A stretch of 64,000 nucleotides of DNA from NCBI GenBank assembly GCA_903813345.2, contig CAIIXF020000001.1:55135885-55199884 (forward strand), in the 5' to 3' direction. The notes below the pieces were generated by a model. That model searched no databases and was not told the DNA's origin. It saw nothing but the letters and a program-made list of their open reading frames with translations. This DNA is from Owenia fusiformis (Eukaryota > Annelida > Polychaeta > Sabellida > Oweniidae). Numbering within the stretch: position 1 is the stretch's first letter; every line of letters starts with the position of its first letter. Below are positions 35,498 through 48,100 of the stretch, one piece after another. Both the position numbers and the translations under genes were made by a program.

Positions 35498-35909
35498 CCA
35501 TATTCTGAGCTTGAAGGTCAATGATTGCTCAGATCTTGAAGTTTATAGCTTATTTACATTAAACTATGTCATATTGATAATTTTGCCAGCATCTGTCCAG
35601 AGACATGTAATAATATTATAATGACCCCGAGTCTCTGATCTGTCTAATGTTCCCTTGAACTTATCCGAACTATCAGTGCCATCACTGTCATCTCAGGGAG
35701 GCTGTTCAAGCAATGACTCTGTTACTAAAACGCGGCATTTCTTGTTGGTTTACAACTCATTTTAGAATTTAAAGGAAACTCTCTGGTTGGCCCATGTACC
35801 CCCTTAGGAAGTTCCTTTATGTTGAAATACCCTGAAACGACTGTCAGCTACTGTGATCGGATATCCCGGGACCCTACGCAATATAAGTGACAAGTATCAA
35901 GTAATAAAA

Positions 35910-35998
35910 ACGCAGATAGTAGGTAGTTACCAGATTCACCACCAGGTGGCTCGAGTCGTTCGGGTCAGATAGCCGGCAGATAGCATGGTTGGTATAGT
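35910..35998. mobile_element. Truncated copy of the GCGAGTAG MITE carrying CCACCAGGTGGC
   Basis: It matches the first ~90 bases of the elements at 45777 and 59161 (AGTAGGTAGTTACCAGATTC, ACCACCAGGTGGCTCG, TTCGGGTCAGATAGC), then is interrupted. It lies between the divergent VAMP and VEPH1 genes. Confidence 0.7.
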
Positions 35999-36032
35999 AG
36001 AATATTGGCGAATTTGTTTGTATTACATGATA

Positions 36033-36361
36033 CAGGGGCGGATCTGGGAATCAACAAGGGGGGGGGGCCAAATTTCAAGTCAGAGAAAAAAACGTCCGCG
36101 CGAAAAAAAATTTTGGGCCCCTGAAACCAAAAAGTGGGCCCAAATTTTGAAATTTTGAGGCTCATTTTCTTCCAAATTTGGCCTGAAATTAAAAAATAAG
36201 GCCTTAAAAGGCCCAGTGATGACCAAAAAGGCCCATTTTTTGGGGCTTGAAGGCCTTTTTTGGCCCAACATTTTTTTTGGGCCCAATTTTTTTTTTCTGG
36301 GCCAACCCAAGGGGGGGGGGGGGGCCGGGCCCCCAGGCCCCCCCCCCCTAATCCGCCAGTG
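36033..36361. mobile_element. hAT-like MITE (GGGCC family) copy 2, 5-bp TSD
   Basis: Left TIR CAGGGGCGGATC, right TIR ATCCGCCAGTG, TSD TGATA at 36028-36032 and 36362-36366. The interior consists of GGGCC(C)AAATTTT-type repeats and poly-G/C runs. CAGGGGCGG termini are typical of hAT elements. A 5-bp TSD would place it with the hAT5-like group (inference). The minus-strand ORFs here are low-complexity shadows. Confidence 0.75.
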
Positions 36362-36960
36362 TGATACATTCATTTTTATAGAAGTGTCGCCATCATTTAA
36401 ATCAAGAGTAATTTAAGACATGCTCTTTGTTTAATGTGTGTGTTATTTTTTCCTTTTTTCTTTTTTTTCTTAATTTAGTATAGTGGGACTTGAAGGCCAG
36501 AGTGCACTTTGGATTTTTTGCAATTTTGAAAATTAAACCACTGAATATTCTATTATTTCAAACATTCTGAAGAATTATCAACCTTCAATTAATAGTTTAG
36601 GTACACTACACTAATACATCTTTTGTGCAAGAATGAAAGCCAGATGATGTGTGAGTTGTTTATCTGAAAATTGCACATGGTCATGAAATTTCATTCATCA
36701 AAGTGCAATTATGCTTCGTACAATGTGAAAATACTGTACCAAGTGACAAAAGCCAGCATTACAGTACCAAGTGACATGTACACGATCACGACACAGGATA
36801 AAGAAACAAGAAAATGCAGCAAACTCCTCGAGTCGAGGTCTCCAAGTCAAAAAATGCCTGACCCTCTCATATCTGTTGATTATCCCTGTTTATAACTGAT
36901 TCAAGAGCGTGGGACTGAACGAACCTATATGCCTATTTGTTATTTGTTTAGTTGTTGGTT

Positions 36961-37080
36961 GGGTAACATGTTAATGACGTCACAAATGATGCGAAGAATC
37001 TTTAAACCAATCAGTGAAGTCTATATTAATTGTTTGTTTAGTTGTTGATGTGGCAATACGTGTCTGACGTCACGGGTGAT
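36961..37080. promoter_or_regulatory. Duplicated block with two TGACGTCAC (CRE-type) motifs
   Basis: TTGTTTAGTTGTTG...TGACGTCAC is present twice at roughly 90-bp spacing; the palindromes are at 36975-36982 and 37065-37072. It is upstream of VEPH1 and about 2 kb upstream of VAMP, so either could be a target. Confidence 0.4.
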
Positions 37081-37576
37081 TGCATCATATTCCAGTCACG
37101 CCATTTTACGACATTGCATAATTTTAGCTGATTTTGGCTTCATTTCACTTTATTTAAAAGACTTTTAAAAATATATCAATGAGTCAGTATTTTTTCTTAT
37201 AAATATTAATAATTGAATTTGAGGTCAAAGTCCGTACATTTGATCAACTGATTGAAATCACATTTTAAAGAGGTGAAGAAGTGAATAATTACAGGAGCAA
37301 ACGTGATCAATGGTTCGAGGTCTCCTGCAAAGTAGTCGCTACGCTCCTACTTCGCGCTGCCTTCGGCTGGGCAGAGGAGACCTCGAAAAAAATACGCGTG
37401 ACAAAAGAAGCTGGCCACTATCTTGGCCGACAAGGGTTAACGTTGTTCAAATTTTCCCGCAAAACAACAACGAATGGCATCCTGGGAAAAAAAAGAAAAC
37501 GGATACCACTTCCGCCTTACTACATTTTTAAAGTATAAAATTTTATCGATTTTCATCGTCTGTCTGTATAGGGCAA

Positions 37577-37612
37577 TGGCTGGAGATATAGTTGGCAATG
37601 TAAAATGAACTG
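37577..37612 (+). other. Candidate 5' UTR exon of VEPH1 with a short uORF
   Basis: ATGGCTGGAGATATAGTTGG starts a 10-codon reading frame ending in TGA at about 37609, just before a consensus donor ACT|GTAAGT. The first VEPH1 coding exon at 39138 has an acceptor (TTTTCAG) four bases before its ATG, so an upstream non-coding exon must exist. This is one candidate. Confidence 0.3.
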
Positions 37613-37888
37613 TAAGTATAGAATGACCTAAAGAGAAATTTGTTTGACTACTTTGTGAGAAAGAAGAGAGAACATTTTGTGAATCATGAAAAAATCAAAA
37701 ACGAAAACAAAAAATTAGGTCTAGCCGAGAAAATCAAAATGAAAGTCATCTCATATCCAATGGTAAATTGTTAAACTAACCACACCATAAAATTAAACCT
37801 AGTCTCTGTGCCTTATTTCTTTTCTGACTTATCTTATCGCTTCCACTGGGTCTAACCTCCATGGAAATTATTATTTGTGTTAGATCTA

Positions 37889-38125
37889 CAGTTGGGGACA
37901 TAAATAAATGACAGGTGGATTTGCTGAAGTGAGGATTTCCCATGTTAAAAATAAGAGAATTTACAAGAAGCCATACATCAGTGAATGAGATTATACAAAA
38001 TGTAAAATATACAAATTTTAAGGGACATATATCTAGACAATATTGGAAATTATGGGCTTTCAGACCACCATAATTAGGAAATGGTGATCGAACATCGACC
38101 TGTCATTTATTTTTGTCCCCAACTG
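37889..38125. mobile_element. Tc1/mariner-type MITE
   Basis: The TIRs CAGTTGGGGACATAAATAAA and their near-perfect inverse (ending TGTCCCCAACTG) pair over about 32 bases. They are flanked by TA (37887-37888 and 38126-38127). 237 bp and no ORF. CAGT termini with TA duplication are the Tc1/mariner hallmark. Confidence 0.8.
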
Positions 38126-39137
38126 TAGATCTACCGCTTGTTTCGACAAGAGAAGGTGAATCAATGCGCCTCTGGGGCTATATTTATATATCTGAGATTT
38201 GTCACTACCTAAGAGGCAGATCATCACCAATAAATGTTTTGAAACTCTGAAAATCTCGAGATATGGAGTTTTTGCTTTTTCTCAAAGGTCCTTACCTTAA
38301 TCTAAGAAATTCTTGCGCCACTACATTGCGACACTGCTTGGCTTTAGTGTGGTACTTAGGTTCAAATTTTTTATGTTTTCTGAAGATTGGAGAAATTATT
38401 ATGGTAACATATTAAGACTCCAACAGTCAAAGTCATCAGGGGCGGGGCAGCCCGCCTACAACAAGCGCTACTGTTTAAATCAGGATAACATGATATTACC
38501 CCTTATAATGAGATCCAGGCAAGCATACATACCTTATGAATACAAACACATCATTCAGTATCCTCTGTGTCCTTGATGATGGATACATTCAGAAGTATTC
38601 GAGATGGCTTTCAAAATTGTTTGGAAAAAGTCGGTTCAGGTTATGATAATATCTAAATGGCTAATGCGAAATCGTATCAAAAACTGCCATCGACATACTG
38701 AACAAAACGCCATTGATAAATACACTTATTATTATGCAACTTAAGTGAAATGGACTGTATGTACAAATCAGATGAAGTAATTTTGCGACATATAGAAATG
38801 CTTAAATTTACTGCCTTTACTTCAATATGTGCAATTTAAATTTCATTTTTACTTAAATCTGAATTTATTTCCCTTATATATTTAACATGATCATGGACTT
38901 CTCTTGAAAGCCCATGACACGATACAATATACATGTAATTATATCATTAGAAATTGTTTCCATTGCCTCACTGGCTAATATCTGATGACACACTTTAAAA
39001 GATGAGTTTGTGGTCTCTTTCAGACTGTATATTCCACTTTGTACATCTCACATTAGAGTTCCAGATATAGAACATTAATCCCACGTATTAAGTATACACA
39101 TGTTAGCTAACACATGTACCTCTATATTTTCAGAACA

Positions 39138-42100
39138 ATGCATGAACTATTTGCAAAAGTATTAGCTGAAAAAGATCTGTCAAAGGCAGGAGATTTGTTT
39201 TCTCTGGAGGACAAGGACATCAATGATGATTTGGGAGATGTGAGAAAATTTTAGATTTTTAGAATTCTTAATTTATTTTTAATGACCTTTTAGTGATGTT
39301 ATTGCTTTTCCTTTAATAGAAACCAATTTTAAGGTACTACTCGATAACTGTTAGTTGTGATTGATAATATCCCAGTATTTTTTATTGTTTATTTTGATAG
39401 CAGGTACGCAAGGCCGAAGGTGGGTCCAGGGCCATGCTCCCCGGACAAAAATTGATTTTAGACCTTAAATAGTGCGTTCTGAGCAATATCAAACTATGTC
39501 TTGATGAGAAGTAGTCCAAGAAAGATCATGAAACAAAATGTTTTGCTTTGCTTTTTTATTTTGTTGTACAACAATTTCTTTTTTGCTCCATCATTAGGGT
39601 ACGCGACTGCGTACCCTCGCGTATGCCTGGTTCGGCGTCAGTCCATGGCAATGTAAAAGGATAAGTACCACTGGCAGAAATGACTTTCAAAAAATGGGAA
39701 GGTTTTAAAAATAAATATGTTGGCTCTTCCTCATCCACTCTTGGGTGTGACATATTGTTCATGGTATAAAAGGCTTGATTTCTTGCTAGGTGCTGGTAAA
39801 GATCCAGGAGATAGCAGATACACCCGGCTATATAGACAATGACAATGATCAAAGTGTAGTGGAGATATGTATCACCAGAGTCACATCAGCAATAAGGTAA
39901 TCAAACACACATAGATATTTTTCCTTATTTGTCTCATGTAGTTTGTAAAGGTCATAGAATGAATGCCTGACGGAACGTTTCTGTTGAATTGTCACTTTGT
40001 CCTTACTATTTTGTGTATTTTGTTCACTATACTGGCACATTCTCCGCATTCACCATATCAATTGGCCAATAATTTGAATATGCAAGTATCATCTATCTTT
40101 TTGCATATTATGTAAAAAGGTGGAATGACATAAAAAATCTTGAAATTAGAGCATTTTCCATAAGTGCATTAATCTACCAGGTCCATGTAGATGTACATGT
40201 GAAACCTAATGAAATTGATATGTTTACAGGGAGATGCGTACCATAGAGCAGCACATAGAATCACTAGTAGGATGCCTTGAGTCGTGTCTTAAACACGAGC
40301 TCAAGCCACCCACTAAGGATGAAGACACCCCTCATGCCAAAATTGCTTCAGACATAATGAGCTGCATTTTCTTGGTAATGGCTTCAAATCACATACTATA
40401 GTGTTATTGACATTTTGAATTTAATTCATTTCTCAAACACTAAACTGTCAAAAGACACATGAGTATAACACATTTTTAAAAGACAGAATTTGATTGTTGT
40501 GTAATAGACATGATGTCAGATATCAGACTGCCTCTTTGTGACTTATTGAAATGATTTTGAACATAATTTTGATTTTAGAACTACAATCGTAAGCTGGTAA
40601 TGTCTAAAGCAATTCCAACTGCAGTAAGGTTTCTACAGGAAGGAAGCAGGGACTTGAGTCGCAATATGTCCAGCTATCTCTCCCTGGCTGCCATTGACAA
40701 TGCAGAACTTCTCTCCCCACATCTGGAGCCAATCATCAACAGTATTATACAAGGTATGATTTTAACATGGCATGTGATAAAACTGTATTGTACAAGGTAT
40801 GATTTTAACATGGCATGTGATACAACTGTATTATACAAGGTATGATTTTAACATGCCATGTGATACATTTATCATCCATTGAAATATACTTTAAGTATGG
40901 GCATGAACAAGCCATTTTATTGTATAGTCTTCAGATTTGCTGAATTCAATTAAGATTTGACAATTTTTTATCTCCTGTTGTTGATTATTCATAGATGGTA
41001 TTTATTTTTCCAGGTAACAAAGCATTGACACGAGTTCTGCCCCAAATATATGGTGATAACAAGGGACCAATTAATAGACATATTGGTGACCTTGTTGCAA
41101 TACTGGATGACTGCGAGACTTCAGAGAGAACCAGTCTTCTACAGCTCTATGGACTCATAGCTAAACACAAACCTTCAGTAAGTCAATATGATATATATTT
41201 TGTGTGTAATGTAAGGTCTTGAACAAATTTTCATAACTACATATTATATTGCACTGGGGGGGGGCAGAAAAAAAATTGGGCACATAAAAGATTTTGGCCT
41301 TATTAGGCCTTAAGGCTCATTACTGGGCCTTAAAGGCCTAATTTCAGGCCAAATTTTGATGGGCCCAAAATATTTTTTTCTCTGGCCTGAAATTTGCCTC
41401 CCCCCTTGTTGGTTCCAAGATCCGCCCCTGCATTGTAGATAGAGTAAATTACAAAGCTTCATAGTTTTTACAATAGTCCCTGACTGAGCATATTTCATTT
41501 TTAGTTGTTGGAATCCTACATCACCCAACTATGTGTTGCTCTAAAATCTTCTTCCACATCAAATATGGTGCTACAAATATTTGTTGACATGGCAACAACC
41601 AATGGTGAGCCATTTGTCAGTCACATGATCACGTTACAAGATGTTGCTTCCCAGCAGCCCCAGGTGCTAAGCTTAGTTGCAAGGATTGTTGGACAGACAG
41701 GAAAACTGAACAAGGTGAGTTCAAATAGATTTAATGTACTCTGGGATTATGCATAATAGAGGAATGCACTAGATCTTATATTGAAGTTAGCAACAAAATA
41801 ATGTGTGTGGCAAAGTCTATTGAGATAGGCATCCAAAGCCTTAATTAAAAGGGGTCTAAAAAAGGAAGAAATTTAGGAATCTTGAATCACTTCCCTCTAC
41901 ATGCACTCTGCTTTGTGCTGTATGTAGTTACATGAACCTGAAATGCAGTTCTTAAAAGCAATTGAAATACTGTGTAGGTTTGTGAGTTTATACAAATTTA
42001 AAGATCATATTTCAATCATAGCTTTAGTTCATGCCCGTAGCCAGCTTTTTGTAAGGGGGGACTCGAAAAGGACTATTAAGAGGCCTTTCAATATTTTTGG

Positions 42101-45100
42101 GCCAACATTTTTTCTGGGCCCATCCTAGGGCAGCGCAGAAAATTCTTTAAGGCCCTAAAACTAAAATTTGGGCCAAAATTTTGAAAATTTATGGCCCGTT
42201 TTTTTTTATCTAAAATTGAAAAATAGGGCCAAAAGGTCAAGTAAAGGCCAACTAAAGAGGCCCTACAATAATTTTGGCCAAACATTTTTTTCTGGGCCCA
42301 TTCTAGGGCCGCGCGTAAAATTTTTAGGGCCATAACACCAAAATTTTGAAAATTTATAGCCCGTTTCTGAAAATTTGGCCTAACATTGAAAAAATAAGGC
42401 CCAAAAAGGTCAAGTTAAGCCCAAAAAAGCCCATTAAAGAGGCCCTACAATATTTTAAGGCCAACATTTTTTTCCGGGCCCATCCTAGGGAGGGGGTGGC
42501 CCCATGCCCCCCCTTCCTGGAACCCCCAGGAGGCCATTTTTAACAAAACACAAAGGGACGATCCTTAAAAACAGAGGGAAAGGGGCACAAATATGTCCGT
42601 GAAACAATTGGGCCAAATTTTGAAAAATAATGCCCAAATTCGAAAAACAATGCAAAGTAAAGCCAGTTTTTTAATCTTAATTGCCCAGTGAACGTGGGGA
42701 AGAGCAAGTTTTTCTTCAAGGAAGCAAAAAGGTAGGTCCACATTTTTTAGGAGATATCAGGGGGGGGGCTCGTCCGAGCCCCCAGAGCCCCCCCTGGCTA
42801 CGGGCCTGTAGTTTGATATAAAGATGAATCAAGTATGTCAAATCAACGCTTTTGCATTTACCTTAACTCCGATTCCAGATGCAAGCCAATGAGTCCATCA
42901 ATTACCTGGTGTCTCAGTTATCTGGTTCTGACCAGAACACACTCCCCATTCTCCTAAAAGAGCTTGCTAATGTGTCAAGTAATCACCCAGAGATGCTACA
43001 CAGTCACCTCTCTGAGATCAGTTTGTATTCGGAGAGCAGCTCAGCAGCTACAAGAGTCCTTGTGCAACAACTTAAAGATTCAGCTCTCACCACGTAAGTC
43101 AAAGTACTATGTACCTGCTCCCTCTATGTATTGCTATGCCAAAGTACATGCTCTCACTATGTAGGTAAAAGTATCTATTCTTTCCTTGAAAGTGGAGGTA
43201 CTGCTCAAGTCAAAGTATCGCTCTTACCATGTACAAGTCGAAGTCCCTGCTCTCTGATAATATCAGTGGAATTCAATCATTTGCATATATTTTTCTGAGG
43301 CAGTTACCTTGCCTTCTTCACGCTTAGCTAATTAGCTACTGACCTCAGCTTTTGTATTTTTATTTCTTTTTGTGTCCATAATTGTCACAACTTGAACTTG
43401 AATGCTTGATTGTAGGTCATCCGGTGGCAAGGAGATGAAATCTACAAGTTGCCAGACAGATGGTACAGTTACAGTTATTACAGTGGGTAATCCCCCTCCT
43501 GCCAATGCTTGGGTAGCCTCTTTGGGGAGTACCACCTCTGATGTCGCAGTTGGGCAGCAACCATCAGCCCCATCTATGGTGAACAGTACACAGCAGACCA
43601 CACAGACTCCACCTGTAATGCATATTAGCATGAACATTCCACAAAATACAATGCTTCAACCTCACAATGGAGGATTCGTGCCTCACAACACAGGCCAAGC
43701 ACCTCGCAATGCAAACAGTTTGCCACACAATGCAGTCACTTCCTCTCACAATCAGCCCACAAGACCCCATGTCTACACACGATCCCCTAACCACCGGGAT
43801 AAACGACAAAGTAATCCTAATATCTACCATAGAAGCAACTCAAACAGTAATATTGCCAAACGTATGCCCAGACCTTCAAGGTTAGTAGAGGAGATCTACA
43901 TGTGATTTTAGTTTAACTATATTGGTACATACCTATTGAAAACATGTATATGTGTAGTTTTACTTGAAATTATGAACATTGTAAGTAAAACTGGTGAATT
44001 ATTCAAATGAAAAAGGTCAGTTAGGGGTTTCTCACTGCTCCGTGGGAATGCAAAGAATGTATAATATAATGATGTCAATTTGGTACTATCATTTGAGGCA
44101 TGACAAATATCAATGTAAAATTGTTGCTGATAGAATATTACCTGAGAAATGTATATCTAGTGATCCTTATCATCAAAGTATGTGCTCTTGCTATACCATA
44201 TATATACTACAATGTAATATATAATGTGGTGTAAACTGCACAGTATACGCCCAGCGTCTTGTGCAAACCTTGTTATTCAAATTGTAATAATTATAATATG
44301 AAAATAAATATAACATAACATATATTTTCATTAAGACCCCTTGTCTCTATTAACCTTTTTCAGAATCTCCTGAAAATTTATTAAACCCATTTTAGGAACA
44401 GTACACACAAATTATTCATGCGTCTTCACCATAAAACTATTTTTAAGTTAAATGGATGATTGATTTTGAATGAAATATTGAAATAATTTTAGCAAAAAGA
44501 TGAAATTAGAATTTTGCACCCTGTTTAAAAAAACTGAGATCTGTACATGTGGTGTTATGTTATATAACAATTATTAATAATATTTATAATGATTGCAGCA
44601 CTGGACCCGAACTGAGACACAGAATAGACAGGCCCCACATAGAGCGACCACACAGCGTCATGACAACTACAAGTACACACTCAGCAGGCAGCTCATCCAC
44701 CAATCATAGTGCAGTTGACCCAGTTCTGCATTTCTGTGAGAGGCATATGGATAAGATTCGTAATTACATCAGTCATGTATCTGCCCGCATTCCTGAGCCA
44801 GTAGTGTGTGTAGTAGAAGGTAAGGTCATGAATAAACACAGGAGTATCTTTAGCCCTATCCTGTGCAATACATATTTTTGAATACGACCCCCATTCTTAA
44901 CATTGAATATTGATCCTTTTATAGGATGTAAGCACCTTTCAAGATTTTTATTAACTCTTACCAGTCTGCAATTACCAGACAACAGATTCCAATTTGATGT
45001 TATTATTTAATTGATATTCTTAAAGAGCTAAAATGAGGGCATCAATTTTGAGGATTTTGATGTTCATTTCAGAAAACAAACACCACAAGCGATATTTGAA

Positions 45101-48100
45101 ATTGAGTTTCAACTGTTCAATGTCACGGCCTGAGTGTCTTTACAGCCAAAATTATTTCATCATGAGGAGCAAACTGCCAAAACTCTGGATACATCTGAAG
45201 TTTCTCGCTCTACAGGTAAACTGATATATATACAAGTATATATATAGATATTGTACATGTGATATGTTTCAATGAATAACATCTTGGAAATAGATTTATT
45301 CAGATAGCAACTTTTTGATATGCTGGTAAATAGATAATAACAACTGTAGATTACAATCTGAATACTGAAATAACAATATAAAGGCTCCTATCTGTTTTGA
45401 TGTCAATGTTGTTTTTGGAATTCAACTATTGATTCTAATTTGTGGTACTCTTGGCAGGCATATTGAATAAATAAATTATGACCTCCTTGTTGAAAAAACA
45501 TATATTAACCAACTAGGATGTTTCTCATTATGAAGAACCCATAAAACTGTTACATGCTATTTGGTTGCAGGCAAGCGCTGAAAGGGCTCTAAGTAGGGAC
45601 CATGCTGAGGTGCATACATTAAAGCGAAGCTGGGATGCTTTGAAAACTGATGGGAGTAACACATTCACACGTGTTGTAACTGCAGCATTTCCTTCGCTTA
45701 AGGTAGTTTTGTAATTTGTAATTCATGGCATGTTAACTTCATTTCTGTTAGTGGGAACATATGCTACTAACCAATTACCCAAATGCGAGTAGGTAGTTAC
45801 CAGTTTCACCACCAGGTGGCTGATTCGGGTCAATTAACATGGCAGGTATACAAGAAAGTTCCCTTAAACTTGAATATCATCAATTTAAGTGGCTCAATTT
45901 TAATATATCTCTTATGTGTCTGATATTTATACTCATGAAAATATGTCCAGGAAAGCAAAATATTATCTGTCCACTAAAAGAAAATATATTTCATTTTTTG
46001 TGATTTTATAGCATGGGGTCTATGGGGAATCTCCCCGAGCTAGAAGTCACATTTTCAAAGAAAATTAATTTTTCAAAGTTGATAAACACTTTTTAAAACC
46101 ACATTTCTAGATGTAATTTTACATGTAGATTTCAAATATGATATTACTTTGACTGAATTTTTAATGACGTAAATCAAGATTATTTCTACTCGCATCTGGG
46201 TTATTGTCTTGAATGTGGAAGTTGGTTTCATATCTGGTTAAAAAATCTCTCATGAAATGATCAAGAAAATGACTAGTTAGCTCACATGGTGAGCTTTTGC
46301 AATCACTCACTCGTCAGTCTGTCTGTCCGTCCGTCCATCCGTGTGTGCGTCCATCCATCCGTCAACAATAGTGGCACGTTTTAAAACCTCTGTCGATAGG
46401 ATTCCTGTTTTAAGTTATTTCTGTTCAACATCCATACAGAAAACGCCCCTATGACTCCTGGTTCAAAAGCTTGCCTATTTTCAAAATGGCCGCCATTTTT
46501 GTCTCGCGAAATTCACTTTTGACCCATTTCCTAGCTTCACAAATAATTTCAGGTGTCCTACATTGTAAAAGACCATGTCAATGTAAAGAGTAGATATATG
46601 AAATTATTTTGTTACAACATTGATTTGTCCATCTGACTCGCGAAATCAACTTTTCCGTCAACAACAGTGGCACGTTTTAAAACCTCTGTCGATAGGATTC
46701 CTGTTTTAAGTTGTTTCTGTTCAACATCAATACAGAAAACTCCCCTATGACTCCTGGTTCAAAAGCTCGCCTATTTTCAAAATGGCCGCCATTTTTGTCT
46801 CGCGAAATTCACTTTTGACCCATTTCCTAGCTTTACAAATAATTTCAAGTGTCCTACATTGTAAAACTCCATATCAATGTAAAAAGCAGATGTATGAAAT
46901 AATTTTGTTACGAAAAATCAGCCAAAAATTATATCCATTTTTTTTATTTTCAGCCATTTTAGTTAACATTGATTTGTCCATCTGTCTCGCAAAATCCACT
47001 TTTGGACCTGTCGATAGGATTCCCGTTTTAAGTTAATTTCATTCAACATCAATACAAAAAACTCTCCTATGACTCTTGGTTCAAAAGCTCGCCTATTTTC
47101 AAGATGGCCGCCATTCTTGTCTCGCGAAATTCACTTTTGGCCCATTTCCTAGCTTTACAAATAATTTCAGCTGTCCTGCATAGTAGAAAGCCATATCATT
47201 GTAAAGAGTAATTTTGTTACAAAAAATAAGCAAAATATTATATCCGTTTTTTTATTTTCAGCCATTTTAGTTAACATTGATTTGTCCATCTGTCTCGCGA
47301 AATCCTCTTTTGGACCATTTGCTTGAAACCTCTGTCGATAGGATTCCAGTTTCAAGTTATTTTTGTTCAACATCAAAACAAAAATACTCCCTTATGACTC
47401 CTTGCCTATTTTCAAAATGGTCGCCATTTTTGTCTTGCGAAATTCAGTTTTGGCCCATTTCCTAGCTTTACAAATAATTTCAGGTGTCCTGCATTGCAAA
47501 AAGCCATGTCATTGTAAAGAGTAGTTGTATGAAATAATTTTGTTACAAATAATTAGCAAAACATTTTATCCGTTTTTTTTTCAGCCATTTTTACATCGAT
47601 TTGTCCATCTGTCTCTCAGTCAGTCAGAAATAGTGGCAAGTGGCTTGAAATAATTTTGTTACAAAAAATCAGCAAAAAATTATATCCGTTTTTTTTTATT
47701 TTCTGTTATTTTAGCCATCATTCCCTTCACTTTTGAGCAACACCATGTGAGCCCAGTACCCACGGTACTAATTTTTTTTTTAGTTACAACGCTTATTTTG
47801 ACTCTCAGCAGGAGGTTAATTATGCATCAGTACTAGTGATTGGAAGACTGACTCGTGTACTCGAGTTTTACTCGCATTTGTCCCAAAAATCAATTGATCG
47901 AGTTGAAAACTTGAACTCACGATTTGATTCACCTTACCTTGACTCGCGATTCGTCTCTCCTATTCGCAATTTCCATGCTTATAGTTGTAATGTTCTGCTT
48001 AATCTGTATAGAATGCGACTTATTTTCTATTTAATGCCATGTGCGGAAGACAAACATACTTGGATTTTATTCTGCGTTCATTATTTTCATTTCCGGTTTG

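Noticed and set aside
35965-36416. Overlapping Pro/Gly-rich ORFs on both strands
   Set aside because: They arise from GGGCC low-complexity repeats inside a hAT-like MITE.
42088-42743. Several ORFs in VEPH1 intron 6
   Set aside because: They follow the ~180-bp GGGCC tandem units of a transposon; no conserved motif.
43332-43830. Minus-strand ORFs of 101 and 88 codons
   Set aside because: Antisense shadows of VEPH1 exon 8.
46387-47350. Regular spacing of repeats as a CRISPR-like array
   Set aside because: Unit length (~300 bp), diverged copies and a eukaryotic setting rule this out.
46782-47465. ORFs beginning [10 protein letters not shown] and similar
   Set aside because: Derived from the repeated unit of the 46280-47752 element.
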